64,000 nucleotides of DNA from positions 124,001 to 188,000 of the forward strand of contig NZ_BAGB01000012.1 of assembly GCF_000308615.1 (NCBI RefSeq), read 5' to 3'. The notes under the pieces are model-generated. The model did not search any database. It saw only the letters and a list, made by a program, of their open reading frames with translations, and had not been told where the DNA came from. The position numbers and the translations under genes were made by a program. This document shows, one piece after another, positions 18,774 to 30,400 of the stretch; positions within the stretch are counted from its first letter, which is position 1; every line of letters begins with the position of its first letter. This DNA is from Nocardia jiangxiensis NBRC 101359 (GTDB lineage: Bacteria; Actinomycetota; Actinomycetes; Mycobacteriales; Mycobacteriaceae).

Positions 18774-19216
18774 CCCCGATCAAGCTGCACCACCTGCGTC
18801 CCGCGCCGGGTGCGAAGAAGGACAAGATCCGCGTCGGTCGCGGTGAGGGTTCCAAGGGCAAGACCGCGGGCCGCGGTACCAAGGGTACGAAGGCTCGCAA
18901 GAACGTCCCGGCCCGTTTCGAGGGTGGCCAGATGCCGCTGCACATGCGGCTGCCGAAGCTCAAGGGCTTCACCAACCCGTTCCGCGTCGAGTACCAGGTC
19001 GTGAACGTCGGCGATATCGCCCGGCTGTTCCCGCAGGGTGGCGAGATCGGCAAGGCCGAACTGGTCGCCGCCGGCGCCGTGCGCAAGAACGAATTGGTGA
19101 AGGTGCTCGGCCAGGGCGATATCGCCGTGGCCGTTCAGGTCAGCGCCGACAAGTTCTCCGGCTCCGCCAAGGAGAAGATCACCGCGGCCGGTGGCACCGC
19201 CACCGAGCTGGGCTGA
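18770..19216 (+). CDS. rplO: 50S ribosomal protein L15
   Basis: 148 aa with the Gly/Lys/Arg-rich N-terminal extension ([19 protein letters not shown]) and [16 protein letters not shown] of L15. It is a late 50S assembly protein. Coupled to rpmD by a 4-base overlap and followed by a terminator-like hairpin before secY. Confidence 0.96.
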   Translation: MTPIKLHHLRPAPGAKKDKIRVGRGEGSKGKTAGRGTKGTKARKNVPARFEGGQMPLHMRLPKLKGFTNPFRVEYQVVNVGDIARLFPQGGEIGKAELVAAGAVRKNELVKVLGQGDIAVAVQVSADKFSGSAKEKITAAGGTATELG

Positions 19217-19295
19217 CAGTAACCGGTGCGGCGGGGCGGTAGCGTGGCGAAAGACCACGTGACCGCCTCGCGTAGGTCGCAGTACTACACAGGTC

Positions 19296-19321
19296 GCCGG
19301 ACGGGTGAGAGCCCGTCCGGC
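19296..19321 (+). terminator. Hairpin between rplO and secY
   Basis: A perfect 10-bp stem GCCGGACGGG (19296-19305) and CCCGTCCGGC (19312-19321) with loop TGAGAG. It probably ends or attenuates the ribosomal transcript. TAGAGT at 19330-19335 just after it may be the -10 of a secY promoter, although no good -35 is visible. Confidence 0.6.
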
Positions 19322-19404
19322 GTCGCTGTTAGAGTTCAAGTGTTGTCTGCCAAGACTTGTCGAAACCCGGGCATGACCCCACATGTCGTTAGCCAGGAGG
19401 ATCT

Positions 19405-20730
19405 GTGTTTTCCGCCTTCGTGTCGGCTTTCCGGACCCCGGACCTACGGCGGAAGATTCTCTTCACGCTGGGCCTGATCGCGCTGTACCGCGTCGGCGCG
19501 GCTCTGCCGTCGCCCGGTGTGGACTACAAGGCTGTCAAGCACTGCGTCGACATCGTCAGCGGTGGCGGTGACGCGGGCATCTATCAGCTCATCAACCTGT
19601 TCTCCGGTGGTGCGCTGCTGCAGCTTTCGGTGTTCGCGATCGGCATCATGCCGTACATCACAGCGAGCATCATCATCCAGTTGCTGCGGGTCGTCATTCC
19701 GCGCTTCGAGGAACTGCACAAAGAAGGCCAGTCCGGCCAGACCAAGATGACGCAGTACACCCGATATCTCGCGGTGGCGCTGGCGATTCTGCAGGCCACC
19801 GGTCTGGTGGCGCTGGCCGCTCGCAAGCAGCTGCTGCGCGGGTGCGATCAGGACATTCTTTCCGACAAGAGCATTTTCGGCATGATCATCATCGTGCTGG
19901 TGATGACCGCCGGTGCGTCGTTGGTCATGTGGTTCGGTGAGCAGATCACTGATCGCGGTGTCGGAAACGGCATGTCGCTGCTGATTTTCGCCGGTATCGC
20001 CGCGCGGCTGCCCTCGCAGGGCAAGGGCATTCTGGACAGCCGCGGCGGCCTGATCTTCGGCGCGGTCATCGTGGCCGCACTGCTGGTGGTCATCGCTGTC
20101 ATCTTCGTGGAGCAGGGCCAACGCCGGATTCCGGTGCAATACGCCAAACGTGTCGTCGGGCGAAAGATGTACGGCGGCTCGTCGACCTATCTGCCGTTGA
20201 AGGTCAATCAGGCCGGTGTCATCCCGGTGATCTTCGCGTCCTCGCTGTTGTATCTGCCGAACCTGGTGGCCCAGCTGACGCAGGGGTCCTCGGGTGCTCA
20301 GGGCAGCTGGTGGCAGAAGATCATTCAGGAATACCTGGTGAATCCGGGTAATCCGGTGTATGTCGCGATCTATTTCGTGCTGATCGTGTTCTTCACCTAC
20401 TTCTACGTCGCGATCACCTTCAGTCCGGAGGAACGCGCGGACGAGATGAAGAAGTTCGGCGGCTTCATTCCCGGATATCGTCCCGGTAAGCCGACCGCGG
20501 ACTATCTGACTCGGGTTCTGAGCCGGATCACCCTGCCCGGGTCCATCTATCTCGGTGCTGTTGCCGTGTTGCCGAATCTGCTGCTGCATATCGGCGGCGG
20601 CGGTGGTGCGGCGAGCAACCTGCCGTTCGGTGGTACGTCGGTGCTGATCGTCGTGAGTGTGGGCCTCGACACGGTGAAACAGATCGAGAGCCAACTGATG
20701 AACAGAAATTACGAAGGGTTCCTCAAGTGA
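19405..20730 (+). CDS. secY: Preprotein translocase channel subunit SecY
   Basis: 441 aa, integral membrane protein with about ten transmembrane helices. Conserved segments: [17 protein letters not shown] at the N-terminus, [18 protein letters not shown], and the cytoplasmic loop NPGNPVY...[12 protein letters not shown]. It forms the SecYEG protein-conducting channel that works with SecA. GTG 19405 is preceded by AGGAGG at 19395-19400. Its end overlaps adk by 4 bases. Confidence 0.97.
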   Translation: MFSAFVSAFRTPDLRRKILFTLGLIALYRVGAALPSPGVDYKAVKHCVDIVSGGGDAGIYQLINLFSGGALLQLSVFAIGIMPYITASIIIQLLRVVIPRFEELHKEGQSGQTKMTQYTRYLAVALAILQATGLVALAARKQLLRGCDQDILSDKSIFGMIIIVLVMTAGASLVMWFGEQITDRGVGNGMSLLIFAGIAARLPSQGKGILDSRGGLIFGAVIVAALLVVIAVIFVEQGQRRIPVQYAKRVVGRKMYGGSSTYLPLKVNQAGVIPVIFASSLLYLPNLVAQLTQGSSGAQGSWWQKIIQEYLVNPGNPVYVAIYFVLIVFFTYFYVAITFSPEERADEMKKFGGFIPGYRPGKPTADYLTRVLSRITLPGSIYLGAVAVLPNLLLHIGGGGGAASNLPFGGTSVLIVVSVGLDTVKQIESQLMNRNYEGFLK

Positions 20731-21272
20731 GACTCGTACTGCTCGGTCCGCCGGGTGCCGGTAAGGGCACACAAGCTGAACTGCTGTCGGACAAGTTGGG
20801 CGTCCCGCACATCTCCACGGGGAATCTCTTCCGTGCGAACATCTCGCAGCAGACGCCGCTCGGGCGCGAGGCGCAGCGGTATATCGACGCGGGCAATCTG
20901 GTGCCCAGTGATGTCACCAATCGCATGGTGGAATCCCGGATCGCCGAGCCGGACGCGGTGAAGGGTTTCGTACTCGACGGTTATCCGCGCACGGTCGATC
21001 AGGCCGAGGCGCTGGAGAAGATGCTCAAGGAGGCGGGGCACGAGCTCAGCGCCGTGGTGAGCCTCGAGGTCGCCGAGGACGTCGTGGTGGGGCGCATGCT
21101 GGGCCGCGGTCGCTCGGATGACACCGAAGAGGTCATCCGCAACCGGATGCACGTGTACCAGTCGGAGACCGCGCCGCTGCTCGAGCACTACGACGGCCTG
21201 GTCGTCACCGTGGACGGCGTCGGCGAGGTCGACGAGGTCAACGGGCGCGTGCTGCGGGCGTTGGGTCGCTGA
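20727..21272 (+). CDS. adk: Adenylate kinase
   Basis: 181 aa, the short form without the long zinc-type LID, usual in actinobacteria. P-loop [10 protein letters not shown] at residues 7-16, FVLDGYPRT for AMP binding, and the short lid [17 protein letters not shown]. It interconverts ATP + AMP and 2 ADP. The GTG start overlaps secY by 4 bases and map begins 5 bases after its stop, giving the usual secY-adk-map operon. Confidence 0.97.
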   Translation: MRLVLLGPPGAGKGTQAELLSDKLGVPHISTGNLFRANISQQTPLGREAQRYIDAGNLVPSDVTNRMVESRIAEPDAVKGFVLDGYPRTVDQAEALEKMLKEAGHELSAVVSLEVAEDVVVGRMLGRGRSDDTEEVIRNRMHVYQSETAPLLEHYDGLVVTVDGVGEVDEVNGRVLRALGR

Positions 21273-21277
21273 CGCGG

Positions 21278-22078
21278 ATGGTCTTCGGCCGTAAGCACAA
21301 GAAGGTGGTGCCGTTCCGCACCTCCGGTGAGCTGGATGCGATGGCGGCGGCCGGAGCGGTCGTGGGCCGGGCCCTGGTCGCGGTGCGCGCTGCCGCGAAG
21401 CCGGGCGTTTCCACACTGGAATTGGACGAGGTCGCCGAGCAGATCATCCGCGACGCGGGTGCGGTGCCTTCCTTCAAGGGCTATCACGGTTTTCCGGGAT
21501 CGATCTGTTCCTCGGTGAACGACCGTGTGGTGCACGGGATTCCGGTCGCGGACGAGATTCTGGCCGAGGGCGATCTGGTGTCGATCGACTGCGGGGCGAT
21601 CCTGGACGGCTGGCACGGTGATTCGGCGTGGACGTTCGGCGTCGGCGAGATCATCGAGCCCGATCGGCTGCTCAGCGATGCCACGCGGCTGTCCATGGAG
21701 GCCGGGATCGAGGCGATGCTGCCGGGCAACCGGCTCACCGACATCTCGCACGCGATCGAGTTGGGCACCCGCGCGGCCCAACGCGAGCACGGCCGGTCCT
21801 ACGGCATCGTGGACGGGTACGGCGGGCACGCCATCGGCCGCGAGATGCACATGGATCCGTTCCTGGCGAACGAGGGCGCACCGGGTCGCGGACCGAAGCT
21901 GGTCGTCGGTTCGGTGCTCGCGATCGAGCCGATGCTCACGCTGGGCACCACGCAGACGAAGGTGCTCGCCGACGACTGGACGGTCGTGACGACCGACGGC
22001 ACTCGGGCGGCGCACTGGGAACACACCGTCGCCGTGACCGAGGACGGCCCGAGGATTTTGACGTTGCGACCCGAGTAA
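21278..22078 (+). CDS. map: Methionine aminopeptidase type I
   Basis: 266 aa. Metal ligands are visible: Asp in [17 protein letters not shown] (both Asp positions), His in [12 protein letters not shown], Glu in AIEPMLTLG and Glu in AHWEHTVAV. It removes the initiator Met from new proteins in the cytoplasm. It ends the secY-adk-map operon and is followed by a hairpin. Confidence 0.96.
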   Translation: MVFGRKHKKVVPFRTSGELDAMAAAGAVVGRALVAVRAAAKPGVSTLELDEVAEQIIRDAGAVPSFKGYHGFPGSICSSVNDRVVHGIPVADEILAEGDLVSIDCGAILDGWHGDSAWTFGVGEIIEPDRLLSDATRLSMEAGIEAMLPGNRLTDISHAIELGTRAAQREHGRSYGIVDGYGGHAIGREMHMDPFLANEGAPGRGPKLVVGSVLAIEPMLTLGTTQTKVLADDWTVVTTDGTRAAHWEHTVAVTEDGPRILTLRPE

Positions 22079-22095
22079 CCACTCGCCGCGCACAC

Positions 22096-22132
22096 CGACG
22101 CACCCATTCCACAGGTTGGCATGGGTGCGTCG
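22096..22132 (+). terminator. Terminator after map
   Basis: Perfect 12-bp stem CGACGCACCCAT (22096-22107) and ATGGGTGCGTCG (22121-22132), 13-base loop, then TCGTTCTA. Correct position to end the secY-adk-map transcript. Confidence 0.75.
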
Positions 22133-22163
22133 TCGTTCTATGTGAATTATTCGAGGAACAGGT

Positions 22164-22994
22164 GTGGATCGGGCTCGCGGTGGGCACCCATTCGTGGTGA
22201 CATCGGGCGGTGACTCGGGGGTGACCGAAGCGGTCGGCGTGGCAGCCGAGCGTGCGAGGCTCGGACGGTACCTACGGACGTATCGGCCGGGGCCCGCGGA
22301 TGCGGGGCGGCCGCTGGTCGAGGCCGTGGTGATCGCGGTCGGGATCGTGGTCGCGTCGATCGGTTTCGTCGTCGGGGTTCCGGCGGTGGGCGCTCTGGGC
22401 ATCGTGGCGCTGCTGGCGGGCGGGGTCTGGTCGCTGTGGGATCTGAGCCGGTCCGGTTCGGCGCACCGGCGCGAGAGTCGGCTGGATCTGTACGAGCAGG
22501 GCATGGTCGCCTCGGGCGAGGGACAGGTCCGGGTGGTCCGGTACGACAGTACGACGGTCCGGCGCAAGATCGTGCATTCCGCCAAAGATCCTGCCGCAGA
22601 GGGAGTTTCGTACCGCTACACGATCGTGGACACCGATGGTGAGCCGGTGGTGCTGCGGCACGGCATCGAATGTCCGCGACAGTGGGGCGTGGAGATCGAA
22701 CAGGGCATTCTGCACGCGCAGCTACCGGTTGCCCAGGCGGCGCTGGACGCCGGGCAGCGACTGGATTTCGCGCCGATGTGGCTGACCTCGAGGGAACTGG
22801 GGACCGGTTCGGAGTCGGTGCCGTGGTCGCAGGTCGGTGATCTGGCCGTGGTCGGTGGCTGGTTGAGTGTGCGGGTGCGGGGGCGGGCGCAGCCGCTGGA
22901 ATCGCTGCCGCTGTGCCTGGTGCCGAATTACGTGGTGTTCCGGGCGTTGGCCGAGCGACTGCACCCGACGTCCGTCACCGGCGCGGCCGGCTGA
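22164..22994 (+). CDS. DUF6585-like membrane protein
   Basis: 276 aa. Residues ~50-95 form two adjacent hydrophobic segments (VEAVVIAVGIVVASIGFVVG and GALGIVALLAGGVWSLW), followed by a soluble part with alternating strand pattern (RLDLYEQGMVASGEG, YRYTIVDTDGEPVVLRHG, VPWSQVGDLAVVGGWL). The layout resembles DUF6585 membrane proteins, which have PH-like soluble domains; that assignment is from memory. GTG 22164 was chosen for the GAGG 7 bases upstream. It converges with dtd with 12 bases between. Function is unknown. Confidence 0.7.
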   Translation: MDRARGGHPFVVTSGGDSGVTEAVGVAAERARLGRYLRTYRPGPADAGRPLVEAVVIAVGIVVASIGFVVGVPAVGALGIVALLAGGVWSLWDLSRSGSAHRRESRLDLYEQGMVASGEGQVRVVRYDSTTVRRKIVHSAKDPAAEGVSYRYTIVDTDGEPVVLRHGIECPRQWGVEIEQGILHAQLPVAQAALDAGQRLDFAPMWLTSRELGTGSESVPWSQVGDLAVVGGWLSVRVRGRAQPLESLPLCLVPNYVVFRALAERLHPTSVTGAAG

Positions 22995-23006
22995 GCCGGA
23001 CCGGAT

Positions 23007-23462
23007 TCACGCTTCCAGCAGCAGGGTCACCGGACCGTCGTTGACCAACTCGACCCGCATGTGCGCGCCGAATCGGCCGGTGGCCACGGTCGCGCCGAGC
23101 TTGCGCAGGGTTTCGGCGAACAGCTCGACCAGAGGTTCGGCGACCGGGCCGGGCGCCGCGGCGGACCAGGAGGGCCGGCGGCCCTTGGCGGTGTCGGCGT
23201 AGAGCGTGAACTGACTGACCACCAGGACGGGTGCGCCCAGATCCGCGGCGGAACGTTCCCCGTCCAGGATGCGCAGCCGGAACAGCTTGTCGGCCAGGGC
23301 CTTCGCGGTCGCCTCGGAATCGGTGTGGGTTACCCCGACCAGGGCCGCGAGACCGTGCGGCACCCCCGCCGCGGCCGGGTCGATGCGGCCGACCACTTCC
23401 TCACCCACGATCACCTGCGCGGAACTCACGCGCTGCACCAGAATTCGCACGTCGGACATCAT
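23007..23462 (-). CDS. dtd: D-aminoacyl-tRNA deacylase
   Basis: 151 aa, family length. Signature motifs: [10 protein letters not shown] in the middle and [11 protein letters not shown] at the end (the N-x-G-P-x-T cross-subunit motif). A cytoplasmic homodimer that hydrolyses D-amino acids, and glycine on tRNA-Ala, off mischarged tRNAs. Two ATGs open the frame (MMSDVRI); either could be used. It is divergent from the cassette B WXG100 gene. Confidence 0.95.
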   Translation of the reverse strand: MMSDVRILVQRVSSAQVIVGEEVVGRIDPAAAGVPHGLAALVGVTHTDSEATAKALADKLFRLRILDGERSAADLGAPVLVVSQFTLYADTAKGRRPSWSAAAPGPVAEPLVELFAETLRKLGATVATGRFGAHMRVELVNDGPVTLLLEA

Positions 23463-23571
23463 CGCAGGTCTGTCCTGTTCCCAGGTTTGGCTGTGCCGAT
23501 TTGCATTTCGGCTACTCCTCGTTCATGTCGGCGCAACGGTGGATTCGCCGACGAATGTCATCGTCGATGAT

Positions 23572-23603
23572 GCGTCAATGTGACAACGCGTCGATGTGAC
23601 AAC
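23572..23603 (+). promoter_or_regulatory. Tandem 16-bp repeat in front of ESX cassette B
   Basis: GCGTCAATGTGACAAC (23572-23587) is followed immediately by GCGTCGATGTGACAAC (23588-23603), one mismatch. The pair lies 20 bases before the WXG100 ATG and abuts the ribosome binding site GAGGAGAGG. It may be an operator or RNA-level control site for the operon that encodes the 7490-aa protein. No clear -35/-10 pair was identified in 23463-23623. Confidence 0.5.
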
Positions 23604-23623
23604 GCGAGGAGAGGGGAACCGCG

Positions 23624-23947
23624 ATGACGACCGTCAAGGTCGATCCGGAGCAGTTGCGCAGGGCGTCGGTCAAGACCGGCGAGGTGCGGGACCGGATCGG
23701 GAGTGTCATCACCACCCTCCAGTCGGCTCTGGCCGCTCGGGGCGAGCCCTGGGGTGACGATTCGCTCGGGCACCAGTTCGCCGACGGCGACAAGGGCTAC
23801 CTCACCGCGAAGTCCAACATGATCACCGGCGCGGGGCAGTTCGAGAAGACCTTCGACAGCTATTCCACGGGCCAGACCCAGAGCGCGGACAAGATCGAGA
23901 CCACCGAGCACGGCACGGCCGCGGTGTACGTCACCTTCGACAAATGA
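23624..23947 (+). CDS. WXG100-family ESX protein, cassette B
   Basis: 107 aa. Two helices flank EPWGDD (Trp43), the same W-G-D variant as in cassettes A and C. The tail holds YVTFD at residues 102-106, fitting the ESX secretion signal YxxxD/E. Expected to be exported, probably paired with another WXG-type helical hairpin such as the N-terminus of the giant protein (inference). First gene of a three-gene operon; the YbaB-like gene follows after 17 bases. Confidence 0.87.
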   Translation: MTTVKVDPEQLRRASVKTGEVRDRIGSVITTLQSALAARGEPWGDDSLGHQFADGDKGYLTAKSNMITGAGQFEKTFDSYSTGQTQSADKIETTEHGTAAVYVTFDK

Positions 23948-23964
23948 TGCCGGTTCGGTGACCG

Positions 23965-24477
23965 ATGGCATACAAGTTCGACAGGGCCGAGCTGGAGTCG
24001 ATGGTGGAGGATGCGCAGGAACAGCTGCGCACCGTCGCTCGAATCCAGCAGCAGCGTGCCCAATTGATCGGTACTGCAACGGTTTCCAATAAGCGCGTCA
24101 CCGTCAGCGTGAATGCCGACGGAGTCGTGGTGGAGACCAGGTTCGGGCCGGGTATCGAGAACCTCGGCTTCTCGGCGATCGCCAAGGCGGTCACCGAGGC
24201 CGCCCAGCTGGCCGCCCAGGATCTGGCCGAGAAGAATCGGGAGCTGATGTCGCCGCTGCAGAGTCAGCGGGCCCGGCTGCCGAAACTCTCCGACCTCATC
24301 GAGGGCATGCCGGACCTGCGCGGTCAGCTGCCCACACCGCCGGAACCCTCACTGAAGCCGCCGAATTCGGCTGAGCGCAACCCACTACCCGGCGCGGACG
24401 AGATGCAGTTCACCGACGTGGAGTCGTACGACCACGACCACGAAGTGCAGCATCGGCCCACAGAAGCCGGTTGGTGA
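23965..24477 (+). CDS. YbaB/EbfC-like protein of ESX cassette B
   Basis: 170 aa. YbaB-like region residues ~1-105 (ARIQQQRAQLIG, KRVTVSVNADGVVVETRF, then a helix with AQLAAQDLAEKNRELMSPLQ), followed by LSDLIEGMPDLRGQLP and a Pro/Asp/His tail ending PTEAGW. Closely related to the cassette A protein, including the T-E-x-G-W terminus. It lies between the WXG100 and giant genes with 15-17-base gaps. A DNA-binding role is possible for the fold, but linkage suggests an ESX partner or chaperone. Confidence 0.82.
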   Translation: MAYKFDRAELESMVEDAQEQLRTVARIQQQRAQLIGTATVSNKRVTVSVNADGVVVETRFGPGIENLGFSAIAKAVTEAAQLAAQDLAEKNRELMSPLQSQRARLPKLSDLIEGMPDLRGQLPTPPEPSLKPPNSAERNPLPGADEMQFTDVESYDHDHEVQHRPTEAGW

Positions 24478-24492
24478 TCGCGGGGTAGTCCC

Positions 24493-27400
24493 ATGCCGAT
24501 GGAATTTCCGTCCTGGCTGGAGTGGCTGGGCGCTGCCGTCGGCATGGAGTGGCCGCACGGCAACGAGGACGAGATGTGGGCCATGGCCGGCGATTGGCGC
24601 ACGGCCGCATCGAGTTTGCGCGATATCGTGCACGATGTCGAGGCGGCCAAGAGCGCGACTCTGGCCGCCTATTCCGAAGGCGACGGATCGGCTTCGATGG
24701 CGAAGGCGTTCGACGCGATCCTGAAGGACTCGGGCAAGGAGAAGAATTCACTGCCCGATCTGGCCGATTTCTTCGATCAGGTCGCGGAATCGGTCGACGG
24801 CGGCGGCACCCAGATCCAGTACACCAAGCTGATGTTCTACACCACGCTGATGGTGACGGCCGCGGAGATCGCCTCGGTGTGGATCTTCCCGCCGACCGCG
24901 CCCGCGGAGGAGGCCGGGATCATCGTCGCCACCCGGGTCGGGGTCCGGGTGATGATGCGCGAAGCGCTGGCGGCGATGGAGGAGAAGCTCGCCAGCCTGA
25001 TCGGCGCCCGGATGGCGAAATTCCTGCTGCGGCACGTGATGATCGGCGGATTGCTCGGTGCCTTGCAGGACTACGCGATTCAGCAGTTCCAGGTGTTCGA
25101 GGGGCATCGCAAGGGAATCGACTGGGGGCAGACGATCGTCTCGGGTGTGGCCGGGGCGGCGGGCAGTGCGGTGGGCGGTCCCACGGCGGAGGCGCTGGAC
25201 AAGGCGCTGGTGAATTCGCTGGGCACCAAGGCGGCCCGGATCGTGGCCGGAACCGTCTCCGGCGCAGTCAATTCCGTGGGCGCGTTCGCCGCGTCGGTGC
25301 CCACGCAATTCGTGGTGGATGCCACGACCAAGGGCTGGGACACCGCGGTCGATGATCTGAAGAACACCCACGCGGACTGGCGGATGTTCACCGCCGGCGC
25401 GGCGGGCGGCATGTTGTCCGGCGCGAATCATGCTGTGGCGGACAGGTATTACACCAACAGCAGCTTCTGGAAGACGCCCTCGTCGGTTCCGGAGATCCGC
25501 ATCGGGTCCTCCCGGGACATGACCATCGTGCCCGACGGCAGCACGCCGCTGACGGTGGATTCGGGTGCACATGGCGATCAGGTCACTCCCGTTCAGGAGC
25601 GCGGCGGCGGGGGTGATCAGTACGCCAGCCAGGAGACGCCGAACAGCCGTGCGGCAGCGGTGGATTCGCTGGACCACACGCAGGTGCGCGCGGCCGGGGC
25701 GTCGGATTCGGCCGGGGGTGAGCACCGGTCGGGTGGTGACAACGGGACCACGACCACCCGTCCGGAGCAGACGACCACGCAGTCGCCGGGGCGGAGCGCC
25801 GAAACACCCGGTGCCGGTGTGCATTCCGAGGCGAGCGGGGTTCGGTCGCCCGCTGCGGGCGACGACGTTTCCGAGGCGGGGGTTCGAGCCGGTGGGGATA
25901 CCGCCTCGCACGGCGAGCCCGGCACGGTGTCGCATTCGGAGACCGATTCGAACGGGATCACCGGTGCGCGAACGGAATCCGATCCGCCGGTCACTCCGGC
26001 GGTCCAGCCGGACGGCACCGCGACGACGTCGGCCCCCGTGGCGGCGGATACCTCGGGCACGTCCACGACGGGCGCTCCGGTGCGCGCGGACGCTCCGGTC
26101 AGCGGGGAGAGTTCCCGGCTGGGCACCGGCTCGCCCGCGCCCGGCGACGTCCGGTCCACCCCGACGCAATCCTCCCCGGTGGGCGACGGCCGCACCGCCG
26201 CCGCGGACGCGTCCGGTACCCGTTCCGCAGCGGCGTCGGGCGGCGAGGGAACGAGCCGCGCGGGTGCACCGGATGCGCGGACCGCCGGCAAGATCGGCGA
26301 CTCGCCCGGTTCTCGCCCGCAGTCGAGTGACGCACCGCGCGCACGGGCCGGTGCGGACGGCGCGAAGGCGGCCGCCGAGCCGGGTGTGCGGGCGTCGCGG
26401 ACCGCCGAGGCGGCTCCCGGCGGGCGGTCTTCCGAGATCAAGGCCGGTAAAGATGCTGCGGCACAGCCAGTTTCCGAACGTGCTCGCGGTGCGGACGGTG
26501 CAGGGAAGGACGGTCGGCCACGCGCGGCCGCGGGAGATGCCGAGGCGGGCGATCACAAGCTGCCGGTGCGGGCGCGTGCCGGTGAGGTGCCTGATACTGC
26601 CCGAGCGCAGAGCGAACGCGATTCCGCACGGGCACATGATGATTCGGCCACCGGGCGCGACGGCGACAAGACCGCGACTCCCGAACGGTCGCCCCGGCAG
26701 ATCGCCGAGGCGCAGGACCGCGCCGCGGCCGAACAACAGCGACAGCGTGCCCGGATCGACGAGTCGCAACGGCGCGTCGACGAGGCGCAGCAGGCCCTGC
26801 GGCAGGCGCAGGAGGCGCACGACGCGGCGCACCCCGACGGAGCCTCGGCCAACGACTCGGCCTCGCGTCCGCACGGTGATCTGGACGCCGCCCGCGACGA
26901 ATACCACGCCGCGCTGGCCGATCACGCGGAGGTCCTGCACGAGGCGACCGACGAACTGGTGGCGGCCGCGCAGACCGCCCACGCGGAGGGCGTGCGCGGC
27001 GAGCCGCTGACCGACGCGTACCGGGCCGCGGGCAAGGCGGCGCTGGAGTACTACCACGCCAGGACCGGGCCGGATACCCCTGAACATCTCCAGTTGAAGG
27101 ACGCCGGGCCGGATGCGCTGCGCCACGAACTGGAATCGGGTTCGCAGGCCGACAAGCTCGCCGCGGTGATCGAGGCGATCCGGCAGGCATCCCCGGACCG
27201 CAACATCGTGCTGCGCGAAACGCAGGTCATGGCGACTCTCGCGATCCGGGACGGCGCGATCAACATGGACGCCGGTGAGGGCAAGTCGCTGGTGTTCCTG
27301 GCCGGGGCCTCGATCGACGCGGTGGAGCACGGCGCGGTGCAGGTGCTCACCACCCGCGACAATCTGGCCAACCGCGAGGTCGACCGGTATCTGAAGACGT

Positions 27401-30400
27401 TGGGCAACATGGGTTTCGACATCGTGCGGATGGATGCGGACCATGCCTACACCGAACCTGTCGAGGGCAGGCCCACGATCTACATCGGCACCATGGAGGA
27501 CGTCGGGTTCGGCCATCTGCGCGGCAATATCCCGCCCGGAAAGCATGTCTCCATCGATGAGATCGATGAGGCGCTGGTCCATGCGAACACCACCTACATC
27601 CTCTCGGAGGGCGCGGGTGAGAGCGCGCCCCCGCACGTGGTGGAGGAGGTCGTCGGGGCACGCAACATGCTCGACGACAGTCTGGCGCGGGACGAGGCGG
27701 GCCACAGCGTGCTGACCGAGGCCGATTACGGTCGGCAACCCGGTCAGAAGGGCGGGCCCGCCGCCCTCACCGAGGCGGGGCGGGCCAAACTCGAGGAGTC
27801 GTTGGGCCGGGAGCTCTCGGAGCAGGAGGTTCGCCGGTTGAACATGGCCGCTACGGCCAGGTGGGAGTACAAGAACAAAGACCACTACATCATCGACGAC
27901 GGCCGCGTGCTGATCATCGATCAGACCACCCACAAGGTGATGTTCGATCCGGAGACCTCGACCGAGAGTCGCTGGAACGGCGGTCTGGCACAGGCCCTCG
28001 AGGCCGAGCACGGGCTGCGGATTCGCGATGATCCGGGCAGCACGAACGAGCTGGGCGCGAAGGAACTGATCAACGACCACTACGAGAGCAAGACCGGCGC
28101 CTCGGGCACGGCGACCGGGGTGTCCGGGCGGCTGCACGAGGATTACAACATCGGCGTCACGGAGATTCCGCGGAACGAGGCATCCAAGCTGATCCACGGC
28201 GACGACGACGTCTCGCCCGACGAGAATACGAAGCTGGACCGCATCGCGGCGGACATCGTCAGCAATCACGAGAGCGGCCGGCCGCAGCTGGTGCTGGCGC
28301 ATCGCAACAGTCTCGTCGGCGAATTGTCCGCTCGCGTAACAGAACTCACCGACGGCACGTCGGTCGAACATGTGGCGATCGATGCCAACTGGGTGGCCGA
28401 GCAGGGGGTCGACGCCGAGGCGCGGTTGCAGGAGATCTTCGACGAGGCGGGTAAAGAGGGCAAGATCCTCATCATCAACATGCAGGGCGCGCGCGGCGTG
28501 GACATCCCGATCGGGAAGGACATGAACGCGCGGGGCGGCCTGCACGTCATCGTCACTGGTCACTCCGGCACCTCGCACGATATCGACATCCAGGCCGAGA
28601 ACCGGGCCGCGCGAGCCGGACAGCGCGGCACCGTGCAGTACTACACCTCGCCCGAGGACGAGCTGTACGCCCTGAGCGCGAATCCGGATGTGCAGCATGT
28701 GGTCGTGCGGTACTCGCAGTCCGTCGGTTCCTCCGACGCGGAGGGCGCCGTCGCGCCGACGCAGGAAATGCGGATCGCCGCCGAGCAGCAGCTCCGGGAC
28801 ATGGTCGAGCCGCTGCAGGACGCTGCCGCCGCGCGACTGGGCCTGACCCGCGCCCCGCCGGGAGACGGCAGCGCGCCCGTGCCCGAGCGCGAGGGCGGGG
28901 GGACCGACGCCGGGACCGATACTCCCGAGCGGCCTCCCACGGCGACAGGCGAACGGCCCCCTGCGGCAACGAGTGAACAGTCTCCTGCGGCAACGAGCGA
29001 ACGGTCTCCCGCCGCGACGAGCGAGCGGCCTCTTGCGGCGAAGGGTGAGCAGCCATCAGCGTCGAGTACTGAGCGGCTTCCGGCGGCGGCGAGTGAGCAG
29101 TCTCCTGCGGCGAAGGGTGAGCAGCCATCAGCGTCGAGTACTGAGCGGCCTCCGGCGGGGACGAGCGAGCAGTCTCCGGCGACGAGTAGTGAGCGGCCTC
29201 CGGCGGGGACGAGTGAGCAGTCTCCGGCGACGACCAGTGAACAGCCACCTGCGGCAGCGAGTGAGCAGCCGCACGTGGAGGAGCGGACGACGCCGCCGTC
29301 GGACACCGACACCGACAGCGCCGCGCCCGATGCGACGAGGGGCCCGGCTCGTGGCGATGGCGAAGCGAACAACTCTGTTACAGAAGGGGATTCGCCGTCC
29401 ACTTCGGGAGCCGCTCGTCACGGTCTGCCCGCACGCGGGATCGTTCCCGGCGACGATGCGGAGGCGGAGGTCGACAAGGAGCAGTTCGGCGATCCCGAAA
29501 CCGCTGTGCCGCAGGTGGATACCGTCGATACCGAAGACGGCGCGGATGTCACGGTCGCCGACCCGTCGCACGCGCGGCGTCCGGTCGCGGAGGGCGTTGA
29601 CGACCCAGGAACTCGGGCCCCGCATCCCGCAGACTCCGAGACCAGAGCGGGAGATACCGCAGACCCCGGGGCGCGGAGGGGACATGCTGCGGAAGCCGGG
29701 ACCCGGACTGAGCGCACCACAGCCTCCGGGTCTCGGACCGAACGTACCGCGGAACCCAGGACCCGGACGGAACGCGCCGGGGACCCTGGGGCCCGGACGG
29801 AACGCACTGCGGAACCTGGGACCGGGACCGAACGCACTGCGGATCCCGGTATCCGGGCAGGGCGCACCGCAGAGTACGGGACACCGGCGGCGCGGGACGA
29901 GAACACGACCACGGATCCAGCCCGAGTGGGGCAGCTGCCCGGTTCGGTAGCCGACCGCGAGAGCGCCCCGGATATCACGCCGGAGCCGGAGTCGACAACC
30001 GATTCACCTGCGGCACCGGCTGTTTCGCGGAGGCCGGGCGCCGCCGAGGGCACGCCCGGCGCGGAGCACGGGGAGCGGAGTCCCGGAGTCCCGGATTCCT
30101 CTGTCGAGCAGGATCGCTCCTCGACCCGGTCCGGGGATCCGGAGCATCGGAGCACCGAAAAAGACTCGACCACAACGGATCCGAGTGTCGCACCGGTTCC
30201 CGTCGTGACCTCCGAGGATCCGGCCCCGGCGCCGCCGACCCGATCGAGGCGAGTGCCGAACTCCGACGGTTCGGCCCAGCAGCGACGTTCGGACACGAGC
30301 AACCCGTTGGAGCCGAGAACCCGCGCACCGCAGCGGAATACGAACCAGGGCAAGTGTGCGCCGCTGGCGCTGAAATTGATTCGCGAGCTGACCGGCAGCA

